A stretch of DNA of 64,000 nt. It comes from an uncultured Stenotrophomonas sp. (GTDB lineage: Bacteria; Pseudomonadota; Gammaproteobacteria; Xanthomonadales; Xanthomonadaceae). The stretch covers positions 124,001-188,000 of the forward strand of contig CAJYNG010000008.1 of NCBI GenBank assembly GCA_913775725.1. Direction: 5' to 3'. Numbering within the stretch: the stretch's first letter is position 1; each line of letters starts with the position of its first letter. Positions 42,335 through 50,981 of this stretch are shown one piece after another. The notes under the pieces were generated by a model. That model was given only the letters and a program-made list of their open reading frames with translations. It was not told where the DNA came from and did not search any database. The translations under genes and the position numbers were made by a program.

Positions 42335-44595
42335 GCGCTACCGGCCTTGCCGCGGCGCGTGGCCAGCTGCTGCAGTTCTTCCATTACCTGCTTCTGCGAC
42401 AGTAGGCTGAGGTCAACCACCTCGCGCGCCTGCGCCACGTAGTAGGCCAGCTGTTCGTCGCTGCGGGCCAGCGAGGCATCCAGAGCACCGCCAATCTGTT
42501 CCAGGCGGCCGGACAGCTCGGTGGAGGCGCTGCCGAACTGTGCGACCGCTTCACCAAAGGTGCCGGCCAGCTGGCCGACGTCACCGGCGCTGCCGTTGAG
42601 CGCTGCGGCAATGCCATCCAGCTTCCCGGTCTCGGCGGCGATATGGTCGGTGAAGCGGTTGCCGACGCGTTCCAGCAGCTCGGCGGAGCCGCCGACCAGC
42701 GCGTCCACGGCGGTGCGCTGCTCGTGCGAAGCATGATTGATCGCGTCGAGCAGGGTCTGCACGGTGGCCAGCAGGCGACCGCGCTCTTCCAGCATTGCGT
42801 TGTCGCGCACCAGGCTTTCGGACAGGGTGCTGCGCAGTTCGTTGATGACGTCGGCCGCGGCCTTCGGCGCGGCGGCAGCGGTCTGCAGCAGGGTGGACAC
42901 TTCGGCCAGCGTGGCGCTGGCCTGTGCACGACCGTTCTCGCCGATCTGCTGTGCGGTCGCCGCCAGCGTGTCGCAGACCTGCTGCTGCTGCGCAGCCAGG
43001 CGCTCGCCGTTGGCCTGCAGGCGCTCGGCCAGGTCGGTGGAAACGTGCTGCAAGGCATCGCTCCAGCGCTGCAGGCGCTGTTCGTCGCCGGTCTGCAGCT
43101 GTGCCTGCAGCGTGGCGTGGGCCTGCTGCAGCTCGGCGCTGACCGCGTCCCAGTGCGCTTGGCGCTGCTGCTCGCGGCTGTCCAGGCTGGCCTGCAGTTT
43201 GGCATGCGCGGTCGCAGTAGCGGCCTGCGCGGCCTGCCAATCCTGCAAGCGCTGCTGTTCGTGGTCCTGCAGCAGCGACTGGCTGGCGCTGTGGCGCTGC
43301 TCCAGTGCCTGCAGCAGCGCCTGCGCGTGCTCGTCCAGCTGCTGACCGGCTGCGAGCAGCGCCTGCTGCTGGCGCTCGACCAGCGCGCTGTTCAGGGCCT
43401 GCTGCTGTTCAGCGGCAGCACGCAAGGCCTCCGCATTGTCCTGTGCATCGGCCTGCAGGCGCTCCCCGATACGCGCGACCAGCGCTTCGGCCTGCGTGCC
43501 CTGGCCATCGCTGAAAGCCTGCAGGTGCTGGCGCAGATCGCCCACCAGTGCCTGCTGTGCCTGGGTTTGCTCACTCACCACCTTGGCCCAGCTGGCCTCG
43601 GTTGCAACGCGGCTGCGCTCGAAACCGTCGCTCAGGCCAGCCAGTTGCTGCTGCACGGCCTGCTCGACGCGGGCGTGCAGTGCTTCGCCGTGACGGGCCA
43701 GGCCAGCCAGGGTGGTCTCGGCCATCGGCTGCAGCGCGCCACCGATGGCGGCGGCGCTGGCTTCAGCCCCTTCGCGCAGTGATTGCTGCAGCGAGACCGC
43801 CAGGCGTTCCTGCAGGGCCTGGCTCTGGGTCAGGAACTCGGCCTGGCCCGCCAGCAGGCGTTCATTGGCAGCCGCACTGTGCTGTTCGAACGCGCTGGTC
43901 ATCGCCTGCAGGCGGTCGACCAGCGCCGGCAGTGCAGTGGACTGTGCCTGCAGCAGGCGCAGCGATTCGGCGCGCTGCCAGGTCTGCGAGTACGGATGCA
44001 GGTCGCCGGCAATGGCGCGGTCCAGCTGCTGTACGGCCTGCAGGCGGTCACGACGCAGCAGCGCTGCCAGCAGGCCGAGCATGGCCGAGCTGGCCACACC
44101 GGCAATCGAGGTGCCGAATGCCACCGCCAGGCCCTGTACCGGTGAGGCCAGCGAGCCGCGGATGGCGGCCATGTCGGTCGCGCTCTGCAGGGCCAGGCCG
44201 GTGCCGCGCAGCGTGTCCATCATGCCCAGCAGGGTGCCGAGCATGCCCAGCAGCACCAGCAGGCCAACCAGGTACGGGGTCAGCACCGGTGCGGGCAGGG
44301 CGGTGCGCTCGCCTTCCACGCGCAGGCGCACGGCGTTGCGCAGGCCCACTGGCACGCGCTCCAGCCAGGGGGCGAGGCTTTCCTTCGCGCTGGACAGGTC
44401 GTTCAGTGCGCTGCGCAGGCCGTTGCTGGCCTGGCGGTAGCGGTACAGCTCCACGCCACCGGCGATGTAGCAGGCCGCGATGATCGCCGCCACCGCTGCA
44501 CCCAACGGATGCACCGAAACGTAGCCAATGCCGATCCAGCACACGGCCAGCAGGCCGACAAGGAAAACAACGACATGGAAAGCAGTTCTGGACAT
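42331..44595 (-). CDS. DUF802 protein: MotA/TolQ/ZorA-like channel with long helical tail
   Basis: Membrane protein of 754 residues. Four membrane segments: residues 5-26, 31-50, 105-127 and 152-180. Segments 3 and 4 (LVLLGMLGTLLGMMDTLRGT and PVQGLAVAFGTSIAGVASSA) carry the GxxGTxxG...T and S/AxGLxxAxxxT patterns of the MotA/TolQ/ExbB proton-channel family. Residues ~185-754 are a soluble, Gln/Ala-rich, heptad-like coiled coil with repeated blocks (ALVERQQQALLAAGQQLDEH). ZorA proteins have the same layout. Start ATG 44595 was chosen over an in-frame 47-residue hydrophilic extension. Confidence 0.87.
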   Translation of the reverse strand: MSRTAFHVVVFLVGLLAVCWIGIGYVSVHPLGAAVAAIIAACYIAGGVELYRYRQASNGLRSALNDLSSAKESLAPWLERVPVGLRNAVRLRVEGERTALPAPVLTPYLVGLLVLLGMLGTLLGMMDTLRGTGLALQSATDMAAIRGSLASPVQGLAVAFGTSIAGVASSAMLGLLAALLRRDRLQAVQQLDRAIAGDLHPYSQTWQRAESLRLLQAQSTALPALVDRLQAMTSAFEQHSAAANERLLAGQAEFLTQSQALQERLAVSLQQSLREGAEASAAAIGGALQPMAETTLAGLARHGEALHARVEQAVQQQLAGLSDGFERSRVATEASWAKVVSEQTQAQQALVGDLRQHLQAFSDGQGTQAEALVARIGERLQADAQDNAEALRAAAEQQQALNSALVERQQQALLAAGQQLDEHAQALLQALEQRHSASQSLLQDHEQQRLQDWQAAQAATATAHAKLQASLDSREQQRQAHWDAVSAELQQAHATLQAQLQTGDEQRLQRWSDALQHVSTDLAERLQANGERLAAQQQQVCDTLAATAQQIGENGRAQASATLAEVSTLLQTAAAAPKAAADVINELRSTLSESLVRDNAMLEERGRLLATVQTLLDAINHASHEQRTAVDALVGGSAELLERVGNRFTDHIAAETGKLDGIAAALNGSAGDVGQLAGTFGEAVAQFGSASTELSGRLEQIGGALDASLARSDEQLAYYVAQAREVVDLSLLSQKQVMEELQQLATRRGKAGSA

Positions 44596-44605
44596 GGTGT
44601 TCCGG

Positions 44606-45259
44606 TCAGTGGGAGCGCAGGGCGTCTTGCAGCCCTTCGATCGGGTGGAAGCGCAGCTGCAGCTCGGCGAGCAGCAGCGTGCGCATGTCATGGCGGAAGG
44701 CCGTGCGCCAGCCGGGCTGGCCGTGTACGCGTTCAAATCGGGCGCCGAGCACTGCCGGCGCAGTGGCCAGCAGGCTGTGCTCGCGCGGGGTGAGGGTCTG
44801 TTCCATCACCGCATCGACCTCGGCCAGCCTTGCGAGCTCCGGCGAAACCTGCACCAGCTGGTCGCGCAGGCGGCCGCGCAGGCGCCCGGTGGCGGTCTGG
44901 ATGGCCTGCTGCAGTACCCGGTAGCGCTGGCGCAGCGAGGCGAAGTTGGGTGCAGCGGCAGCTTCGGCCAGGTCCAGCAGGCGCTCGGCCTCGGCATCCT
45001 CACGGATCGAGGCCAGCAGGCTGGCGTGCGCCTGGGCGCAGTCAGCCAATACATCCTCGGCCGCTTCAGTGGTCTCACCCGGTTCGGGTAGGCGTCCGCC
45101 GAGCGCCCCGGACAGGGCCACGGCACGGCTCCAGTCCACCCACTGGCCGAGGCGATCGGTCAGGGCGGGACTGGTGGCCGGCATCGCGCCGTCGCTGAGA
45201 CGGGCGAGCAGGCGGAGGAACTCCGGTCCACCCAGGACCGGCTGCGCTGCGTTCGCCAT
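44606..45259 (-). CDS. DUF3348 protein, first gene of motor-like operon
   Basis: Soluble protein of 217 residues, helical and acidic. It fits DUF3348: LGGPEFLRLLARLSDGA at the start, GQWVDWSRAVALSGALGG, then a helical middle (LRQRYRVLQQAIQTATGRLR) and the end HDMRTLLLAELQLRFHPIEG. It has no catalytic motif that I recognise. It precedes the DUF802 gene by 10 bp, so the four genes form one transcription unit. In other beta/gammaproteobacteria this family is commonly found next to the same partners (my general knowledge, not checked here). ATG 45259 is preferred over TTG 45277. Confidence 0.8.
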   Translation of the reverse strand: MANAAQPVLGGPEFLRLLARLSDGAMPATSPALTDRLGQWVDWSRAVALSGALGGRLPEPGETTEAAEDVLADCAQAHASLLASIREDAEAERLLDLAEAAAAPNFASLRQRYRVLQQAIQTATGRLRGRLRDQLVQVSPELARLAEVDAVMEQTLTPREHSLLATAPAVLGARFERVHGQPGWRTAFRHDMRTLLLAELQLRFHPIEGLQDALRSH

Positions 45260-45404
45260 CAAGGGGTGAGGGGCCAAAAACCGTTGATTTTACAGCCAGA
45301 TGACCCCGGCTGGATGAAGGCGGGGCCGGGGTGGGGCGCCCGCAGGCGCGACAAGGCTTAGAATGTCCGGCTGCACCCATCCGTTCGACCCCTGGAGTTC
45401 CCCA

Positions 45405-46325
45405 ATGACCGTTGCGCAGTTCTACCCGATCGGCACCCCCGGACAGCCCTGGGGCGACGCGGAACGCGCACAGTGGCGGGCCCGCCAGCAGCGCCAGCGC
45501 AGCTACCACGACGACGTGGTGACCGCGCTCGAGCGCCTGGACGACAGCTTCGATGTGATCCAGTACGGCCAGCTGGACTATGCGCCGGACCATTACCCGC
45601 TGTTTGCCGTGGTCAACCACGACTGGAACCCGGCGCTACCGACCGCGCTGATCACCGGTGGCGTGCATGGCTACGAGACCAGCGGCGTGCATGGCGCCCT
45701 GCAGTTCCTGGAACAGCAGGCCGAGCGTTACCTGGGCCGGCTGAACCTGATCGTGGCGCCGTGCGTCAGCCCGTGGGGCTACGAGCGCATCCAGCGCTGG
45801 AACCCGGATGCCATCGACCCGAACCGCAGCTTCCGTGACGGCGGCCAGATCGTGGAAGCGGCCGCGCTGATGGCCTGGGTGGCCGAGCGCAAGCCGAAAC
45901 TGCTGGTGCACCTGGACCTGCACGAGACCACAGACAGCGACCTGCAGGAGTTCGATCCGGCCCGCTGCGCCCGCGACGGCAAGCCGTTCGAGCGCGACAC
46001 CATTCCGGATGGCTTCTACGTGATCGGCAACAGCGAAGATCCGCAGGCCGAATTCCAGAAGGCATTGATCACCGCCGTCGCCCCGGTCACCCATATCGCC
46101 CCGGCCGACGCCGAGGGCAACCTGGTCGGCCTGCCGCTGCAGTCGCCGGGCGTGGTCTGGGGCGAATCGCGTTCGATCGGCGCCTGCGCCGGCTTCACCG
46201 ACGCGCGCTTTGCCACCACCACCGAGGTCTACCCGGACAGCCCGCGCACCAACCCGCAGGAATGCAACGACGCCCAGGTGGCGGCGGTGTGCGCGGGTCT
46301 GGATTTCGCCCTGGCGGCGCAGTAA
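45405..46325 (+). CDS. M14-family metallocarboxypeptidase
   Basis: Zinc peptidase of 306 residues without signal peptide. The M14 zinc ligands are visible: H88 and E91 (GGVHGYETSG), and H173 in LVHLDLHETTDSD. The C-terminal region TTEVYPDSP holds an additional acidic catalytic element. It resembles the short bacterial M14/aspartoacylase-like enzymes, such as MpaA-type or succinylglutamate desuccinylase relatives, so a peptide or acyl-amino-acid substrate is likely. GGAG precedes the ATG at 45405. It diverges from the motor-like operon. Confidence 0.85.
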   Translation: MTVAQFYPIGTPGQPWGDAERAQWRARQQRQRSYHDDVVTALERLDDSFDVIQYGQLDYAPDHYPLFAVVNHDWNPALPTALITGGVHGYETSGVHGALQFLEQQAERYLGRLNLIVAPCVSPWGYERIQRWNPDAIDPNRSFRDGGQIVEAAALMAWVAERKPKLLVHLDLHETTDSDLQEFDPARCARDGKPFERDTIPDGFYVIGNSEDPQAEFQKALITAVAPVTHIAPADAEGNLVGLPLQSPGVVWGESRSIGACAGFTDARFATTTEVYPDSPRTNPQECNDAQVAAVCAGLDFALAAQ

Positions 46326-46375
46326 CGCATCAACACGAGATAGCGCCGGGCCTTGCCCGGCGGGTCGGGCGCGAG

Positions 46376-46768
46376 CTAGCCCAGCAGGATCACACCCCAC
46401 ACCGTGCCGACCATCAGCAGTGCGGTGGTCTGTGCGGCGCTGCCCATGTCCTTGGCGTTCTTGGATAGCGGGTGGTGGTCAAGCGAGATGCGGTCGACCA
46501 CCGCTTCGATGGCCGAGTTGAGCAACTCCACCAGCAGGCTGATGAAGCAGACCGCCAGCACCACAGCGCGTTCGATCGCACTGATGTCCAGCAGGAACGC
46601 GGTAGCGATCAGCAGCGCATGCAGCAGCAACAGCTGTCGGAAGGCCGCTTCGCCGCGGAACGTTGCGATGAAGCCGTCGCGCGAATGGATGAGCGTATGG
46701 AAGATGCGGCGAAGCCCGGTCTTGCCGTGAGGATACTTGCCGCTGTCCCTGGGGTGAGGTGGCTGCAT
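46376..46768 (-). CDS. dgkA: Diacylglycerol kinase
   Basis: Small integral membrane kinase of 130 residues with three membrane helices that recycles diacylglycerol to phosphatidic acid. The signature ELLNSAIEAVVDRIS matches the DgkA pattern E-x2-N-x2-I-E-x3-D, and KNAKDMGSAAQ follows, as in E. coli (AKDMGSAAV). The N-terminus has GLRRIFHTLIHSRDGF and an amphipathic start. ATG 46768 with AGGA 7 bp upstream is chosen over in-frame extensions of charged sequence. Confidence 0.93.
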   Translation of the reverse strand: MQPPHPRDSGKYPHGKTGLRRIFHTLIHSRDGFIATFRGEAAFRQLLLLHALLIATAFLLDISAIERAVVLAVCFISLLVELLNSAIEAVVDRISLDHHPLSKNAKDMGSAAQTTALLMVGTVWGVILLG

Positions 46769-46850
46769 GCCGGTCCTGCCATGAAATGACCTGACGAGAG
46801 CATGTGCACCCGGGCGTCGGGAAAGCGTCGGACGCCCGTTCGATTTTCCT

Positions 46851-47477
46851 TCAGCCGCCCTCGCGCTGCGCCTGGACGGCCTGGTCGAGGGTGTCCAGTT
46901 CATCCGTCGGCGAGGCCAGCCATGCCGGGTACGCCTCGGTCTCGACGAAGTCGGAAGATTGCAGCACATCATCGAACGCCGGATTGACCTTCTGCGCATG
47001 GCGCAGCAGGCCGGACATCAGCCCGCAGATGCGAACGGCCGCCTGGAAGGCGCCCTGCAGCGATCCGGCCGGCTCGGTGACCGTGTTGAGGAAGGCCGCA
47101 TAGGCCGGGCCATCGAAGACGAAGTCCTCGCGCTGCTGGAAAGCATCGCCGTTGAGGTTGGCTTCGCCGGAGATGTGCCGCGAGAATCCCCAGGACCAGA
47201 TGTCGAGGAAGCGCAGGTCATCCAGCATCCGGCGCGCGTCGTCTGTCAGCGGAACTGCGCCGGACAGGGCGTGCTCCAGGGTGGCCGCTGCGAACGGTTC
47301 GGTGCCCTCGTGGGCCAGGAAATCGCTCAGGCAGCGCAGGCCACCGGGATGGTGCGGGTCCAGTTGCAGCGCCCGGTAGATCACCCGTGCGCCTTCCACG
47401 TGACGGCCCTGGGCGATGAAGATGTTGAGGGCATGGTGCGCGAGCTGGTCGGCGCTGAGGTCGGCGATGCGGGTCAT
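46851..47477 (-). CDS. Hypothetical protein with TPR-like N-terminus
   Basis: Soluble protein of 208 residues. The N-terminal ~70 residues hold TPR-like text (HALNIFIAQGRHVEGARVIY, ALQLDPHHPGGLRCLSDFLA). The rest is acidic without motifs I recognise (FSRHISGEANLNGDAFQQ, FLNTVTEPAGSLQGAFQAA). A GGAA site lies 5 bp before the ATG at 47477. It is transcribed toward dgkA, 82 bp away. I cannot assign a function. Confidence 0.72.
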   Translation of the reverse strand: MTRIADLSADQLAHHALNIFIAQGRHVEGARVIYRALQLDPHHPGGLRCLSDFLAHEGTEPFAAATLEHALSGAVPLTDDARRMLDDLRFLDIWSWGFSRHISGEANLNGDAFQQREDFVFDGPAYAAFLNTVTEPAGSLQGAFQAAVRICGLMSGLLRHAQKVNPAFDDVLQSSDFVETEAYPAWLASPTDELDTLDQAVQAQREGG

Positions 47478-47622
47478 CGTGGTTCCATCTGGTTGCGAAG
47501 GGCCTGCGGTGACACCGCCACCAACGGACCGGGGGCTGATCATTGCAGAACCGCCCGTGTCCTGCCAGGAAGCCATGGGCTGACGGCCGTGCCCTGGCGT
47601 CGGCGCCGATGGTGCAGGAGGA

Positions 47623-48846
47623 CTACTTTCCAGCCTCCAGGCGCCGGGCAAGGTGGCAAAGAAGTGCAGCCGCCGCCGCGCAGGATGCAATGGCCAGTGG
47701 CAGCAGTGCGGGTCCCTGGGTCGTGAAGCTGGCGGCATAGCCGATGATCGCGGACAGCAGATAGTGCAATGTGCCCATCAACGCCGACGCAACGCCGACC
47801 TGGCGGCCTGCACTTGCCATCGTCAACGCAGTCAGGTTGCCGAAGACCAGACCAAGCGCTCCGATGGCCACGGCCAGCAGTACCGCATAGAGCCATAGCC
47901 CGGCGATGCCGCTCTTCACCGACAGGAGCAAAGCAATTCCCGCAAGACCATGCGTGGCGATGCCAAGGAGCATCGCTCTCTGCGGGTGTACACCCCGTGC
48001 CAGCATGCGGTTGCCGATCTGTCCGCCCAGCACCAGGCCAATGGAGTTGCCCGCGAACAGATAGCTGAACTGCAGTGGTGTCAGTGCGAAATGCTGTGTG
48101 AAGACGAACGCCGAGCTGCTGATGTAGAGGAACAGCGAGCCCAGGATGAATCCACCGGCGAGGGTGTAGGCAACGAACACGGCGCTGCCCAGCTGCCGCG
48201 CGTAGGCGCGCAGCACGCCTGTGAAGTGGATCGACACCCGTTCGTGGCGGGGCAGGGAGTCCGGCAGTGCAAGCAGGCACCAACCGAGACCCGCCGCGCC
48301 CAGCGCCGACAGCGTCCAGAAGATGAAGCGCCAGCCACCATGGCCGAGCAGGAAGCCTCCCAGCAAAGGAGCAAGGATCGGTGCGATCATCATCACCTGC
48401 ATCAGCAGGGAGAAGATGCGCGCCGCCGCAGCCGTGTTGCAGCGGTCGGCGACGATGGCACGAGGGGCGACCAGGCCGCCAGCGGCACCCAGTGCCTGCA
48501 GCAGGCGTGCGACCAGCAGCCATTCGATTGAAGGGGCCAGCGCGGCGAGGATCGACCCCAACACGAACAGCACGAGGCCTGCCAGCAGTGGCAGGCGGCG
48601 GCCATAGCGATCCAGCAGTGGGCCATACAGGGCCTGCCCGATCGCCAGCCCCGCCAGGAATACTGATAGCGTCTGCTGCACACGCCCTGCATCGACGCCG
48701 AATTCACCGGCAATGGCCGGCATGGCAGGCAGGTACATGTCGATGGCCATCGCGTCCAGCGCGGTAAGCAGGGCCAGCAGCACGATGAGTGTTGGACCAA
48801 TAGCCACTGCGGAGTGTGCGGGGATTCTCTCCTGCGTACTGTTCAT
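47623..48846 (-). CDS. Bcr/CflA-type MFS efflux transporter
   Basis: Twelve-segment drug/H+ antiporter of 407 residues. The DHA1 motif A between segments 2 and 3 is LYGPLLDRYGRRLPLL, and LLALLTALDAMAIDMYLPAMPAIA in segment 1 is characteristic of Bcr/CflA. RAIVADRCNTAAAARIF follows in segment 4. The ATG at 48846 overlaps the TetR stop by ATGA, so it is the last gene of a SIP-TetR-MFS operon. The natural substrate is unknown; it may export a toxic compound or a siderophore-related product. Confidence 0.87.
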   Translation of the reverse strand: MNSTQERIPAHSAVAIGPTLIVLLALLTALDAMAIDMYLPAMPAIAGEFGVDAGRVQQTLSVFLAGLAIGQALYGPLLDRYGRRLPLLAGLVLFVLGSILAALAPSIEWLLVARLLQALGAAGGLVAPRAIVADRCNTAAAARIFSLLMQVMMIAPILAPLLGGFLLGHGGWRFIFWTLSALGAAGLGWCLLALPDSLPRHERVSIHFTGVLRAYARQLGSAVFVAYTLAGGFILGSLFLYISSSAFVFTQHFALTPLQFSYLFAGNSIGLVLGGQIGNRMLARGVHPQRAMLLGIATHGLAGIALLLSVKSGIAGLWLYAVLLAVAIGALGLVFGNLTALTMASAGRQVGVASALMGTLHYLLSAIIGYAASFTTQGPALLPLAIASCAAAAALLCHLARRLEAGK

Positions 48847-49442
48847 GGTCCTGCCGTGGCCTGCAGCGAGTCGGAGAGAAGGCGCTGCATGGCCTTGAGC
48901 CGGTCGTTGACCTGACGCCCGTTGGTGTAGATCAGCTTGACGTGCAGGCTGTCGACGATGGCCAGATAGGCGTTGCCGTAGAGCGCGATATCGGCTTTGG
49001 AGATTCGTCCGTCCACGGCATGCGACTGAAGCAGCTTGTGCTCGAAATTGTCGGACAGGGTCGCGAGATAGCGGATGTATCCTTCGTCGATCTGTTCCAC
49101 CAGTGCCTGCGGTGGGATATAGGCCGTACGCAGCAGGAAGCGCAGATGCTGGGATTGGAGATAGCGCTTGGCCAGGCGTTCGCAGTACAGCGAGCCTGGC
49201 TGCGCGGTGGTGCGTTCATCGGCAAAGCACTGTTGCGCGAACTGCATTTCCTGCACCAGCGCATCGGCGTAGACCTCCAGGAACAGGGCGTCCTTCCCGG
49301 AGAAATGCGCATACAGCGATGCTTTGCGGATGTCAACGGCTTCAGCGATTTCATTGAGCGACGAGCCGTCATAACCACGCTCGGCGAAATGGATGACGGC
49401 GGCATCGCAGATTCTCTCGACTGCTGGCGAACGCGTTGTCAT
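48843..49442 (-). CDS. TetR-family transcriptional repressor of efflux operon
   Basis: DNA-binding protein of 199 residues. The helix-turn-helix is SLNEIAEAVDIRKASLYAHF at residues ~27-46, followed by SGKDALFLEVYADAL, the usual start of the ligand domain. The C-terminal ligand-binding part is not recognisable. It lies between a siderophore-interacting protein gene and the MFS gene. A palindrome at 50293-50310 fits a TetR operator in the operon promoter, so it probably represses its own operon. Confidence 0.87.
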   Translation of the reverse strand: MTTRSPAVERICDAAVIHFAERGYDGSSLNEIAEAVDIRKASLYAHFSGKDALFLEVYADALVQEMQFAQQCFADERTTAQPGSLYCERLAKRYLQSQHLRFLLRTAYIPPQALVEQIDEGYIRYLATLSDNFEHKLLQSHAVDGRISKADIALYGNAYLAIVDSLHVKLIYTNGRQVNDRLKAMQRLLSDSLQATAGP

Positions 49443-49490
49443 GGAGGTGTTCCTCGATAGGGCAGGGATGGCGCTGGTCGTCAGGAGGAG

Positions 49491-50225
49491 CTATTCGCGA
49501 TGGTCGGCGCTGCCGGCTTTCCAGTAGCCCATGGCGCTGAGCCGCCGTCGATCGATTGCATGCTCCTTCTTTAAATGAAGGCGCAGCGCGCGCACGGACG
49601 TTGATTCGCCGGCGATCCAGACATAGCCCGGGCCAAGAGGAAGCGAGAGGTTCAATACGGCGTGCTGCAATGAGAGGCCCGGACTGGCTCCCTCCTCGAT
49701 CCAGTTGACCAGGACGCCGGAAGGGGCCTCGATCGGTTGCCGGTCCGCCGCCGAAGGAATCTCCACGTAGGCACGCACATCGATGCCATTGGGCAGGGTC
49801 GCGGCAATGGCCTGCATCGCCGGAAGCGCCGTCGCATCGCCGGCCAGAATCACCCAGCGCGCATCCTCGGGCAAAGCCCACTCACCGCTGCGAGGGCCGG
49901 CAATGCCAATCTCATCGCCGATCCTGGCCTGCTCGGCCCAGCTGGAGAGTGGTCCGGTTGCGTTGCCGTGGCCGTGGAGAACGAAGTCCAGGTCGATTTC
50001 AGCCTGCTGTCGATCGATACGCCGGAGCGTGTAAGCGCGCCCTTCGCCGGTCGGCAGGAACACTTTCACCCATGCGGCCGGATGCTCGACGCCCGGGGTC
50101 ATCAGGAATGCCGCAGCGCCTGGCCCGGTTACCGTGATCCGCCGCATATGGGGCGTGAGCGCTTCAATCGACTTCACCTGGACGGTGAACAGTTCCGCGT
50201 GTTTTGAGTTCGTGTGACGGGTCAT
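49491..50225 (-). CDS. Siderophore-interacting protein (FAD-dependent ferric-chelate reductase)
   Basis: Cytoplasmic flavoprotein of 244 residues in the ViuB/SIP family, which reduces ferric siderophores to release iron. The FAD motif RAYTLRRID is the family R-x-Y-T-x-R, with WAEQARIGDEIGIAGPRSG in the next loop. The nucleotide region is RWVILAGDATALPAMQAI, and the C-terminal YVWIAGESTSVRALRLHLKKE and RRLSAMGYWKAG are typical SIP. The start at 50225 has only an ATG and no clear Shine-Dalgarno. No TonB receptor for a siderophore is adjacent. It heads the operon with TetR and MFS. Confidence 0.87.
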   Translation of the reverse strand: MTRHTNSKHAELFTVQVKSIEALTPHMRRITVTGPGAAAFLMTPGVEHPAAWVKVFLPTGEGRAYTLRRIDRQQAEIDLDFVLHGHGNATGPLSSWAEQARIGDEIGIAGPRSGEWALPEDARWVILAGDATALPAMQAIAATLPNGIDVRAYVEIPSAADRQPIEAPSGVLVNWIEEGASPGLSLQHAVLNLSLPLGPGYVWIAGESTSVRALRLHLKKEHAIDRRRLSAMGYWKAGSADHRE

Positions 50226-50292
50226 GCAGCTGCGCCTTCCGTGCCTTGGGGCGCCACGGGGCGGCACCCTATGGCGTGGACGTCACCATAGA

Positions 50293-50310
50293 CTACCGAC
50301 CGGTAGGTAG
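50293..50310. promoter_or_regulatory. TetR-type operator of the SIP operon
   Basis: CTACCGACCGGTAGGTAG is an 18-bp palindrome with one mismatched pair (16 of 18 positions), 68 bp upstream of the SIP start on the minus strand. Its length and TAC/GTA arms are typical of TetR-family operators, and a TetR gene lies in the operon. It is the only strong dyad in the interval. Confidence 0.65.
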
Positions 50311-50366
50311 CAAGTCATGGGTGCTGGAGATTCAGCTTCAAGCAGCCAGTCAGGCGACTGATCCCA

Positions 50367-50897
50367 TCAGTCTGCGGGGCTGCGCGAATCCCGGATCGAA
50401 TAGACCACGGAGAAGATCTTCCAGCCCTGCTCGGTCCGGATCAGCTGCCACATTTCCTTGCCCCAGTTGGTCTTCACCCCGTCGTCGTGGAAGCTGTAGT
50501 CGAACGACACCGAGGCCACATCGCCGTCCGTTTCGATCTTCGCGTTGGAGAACTTCTCCTCCTTCGGTCTCGACGAGGCAATGGCCCCATCGATCAGCGC
50601 GATGAAGTTGTTGGCGGGTATCTGCCGTGCCTTGATCGCATCGGGCTTGGCCTTGCGGATGTCCTGCAGGCGCACATCCTCGGAAACGAACTGCCAGCCG
50701 ATATCTTCTGGTTTGTCCGAGAAGAACAGGCTCATGTAGGTCGGCTTGTCCTTGTTGATCAGCGAGGTGCGGAACGATTCGACCACCTGTTTGATCGCCC
50801 TGACGTCGGTGGGGGCGTTCTGCGCGGCGTAGGCTGGCAGGCACACCGGGAGAAAAAGGGCGAGAGCGGCGAAGCGTGCACGTGCGTTGGGCATCAT
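50367..50897 (-). CDS. Exported SnoaL/NTF2-like protein of unknown role
   Basis: Secreted protein of 176 residues. The signal peptide is residues 1-24 (FAALALFLPVCLPAYAAQ). The mature part resembles a cone-shaped NTF2/SnoaL fold: VRAIKQVVESFRTSLINKDK at the start, YMSLFFSDKPEDIGWQFVS, and the final strands GDVASVSFDYSFHDDG and WQLIRTEQGWKIFSVVYSI. Proteins of this fold bind small ligands or act as simple enzymes. No partner gene is evident. Its start is ATG 50897 (another ATG one codon later). Confidence 0.8.
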   Translation of the reverse strand: MMPNARARFAALALFLPVCLPAYAAQNAPTDVRAIKQVVESFRTSLINKDKPTYMSLFFSDKPEDIGWQFVSEDVRLQDIRKAKPDAIKARQIPANNFIALIDGAIASSRPKEEKFSNAKIETDGDVASVSFDYSFHDDGVKTNWGKEMWQLIRTEQGWKIFSVVYSIRDSRSPAD

Positions 50898-50981
50898 GGG
50901 TTCCTGGGGAGGTGGAGCCGCATCACCGTGCGTAGGCGGGTGGAAACATCGTCCTTGCGGCCCCGTGGAGTGCAGTCCGAC

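Noticed and set aside
41329-45259. Calling the motor operon a Zorya system outright
   Set aside because: ZorC, ZorD and ZorE equivalents are absent, and DUF3348/DUF2894 are unrelated as far as I can read; only the ZorA-ZorB-like architecture is supported.
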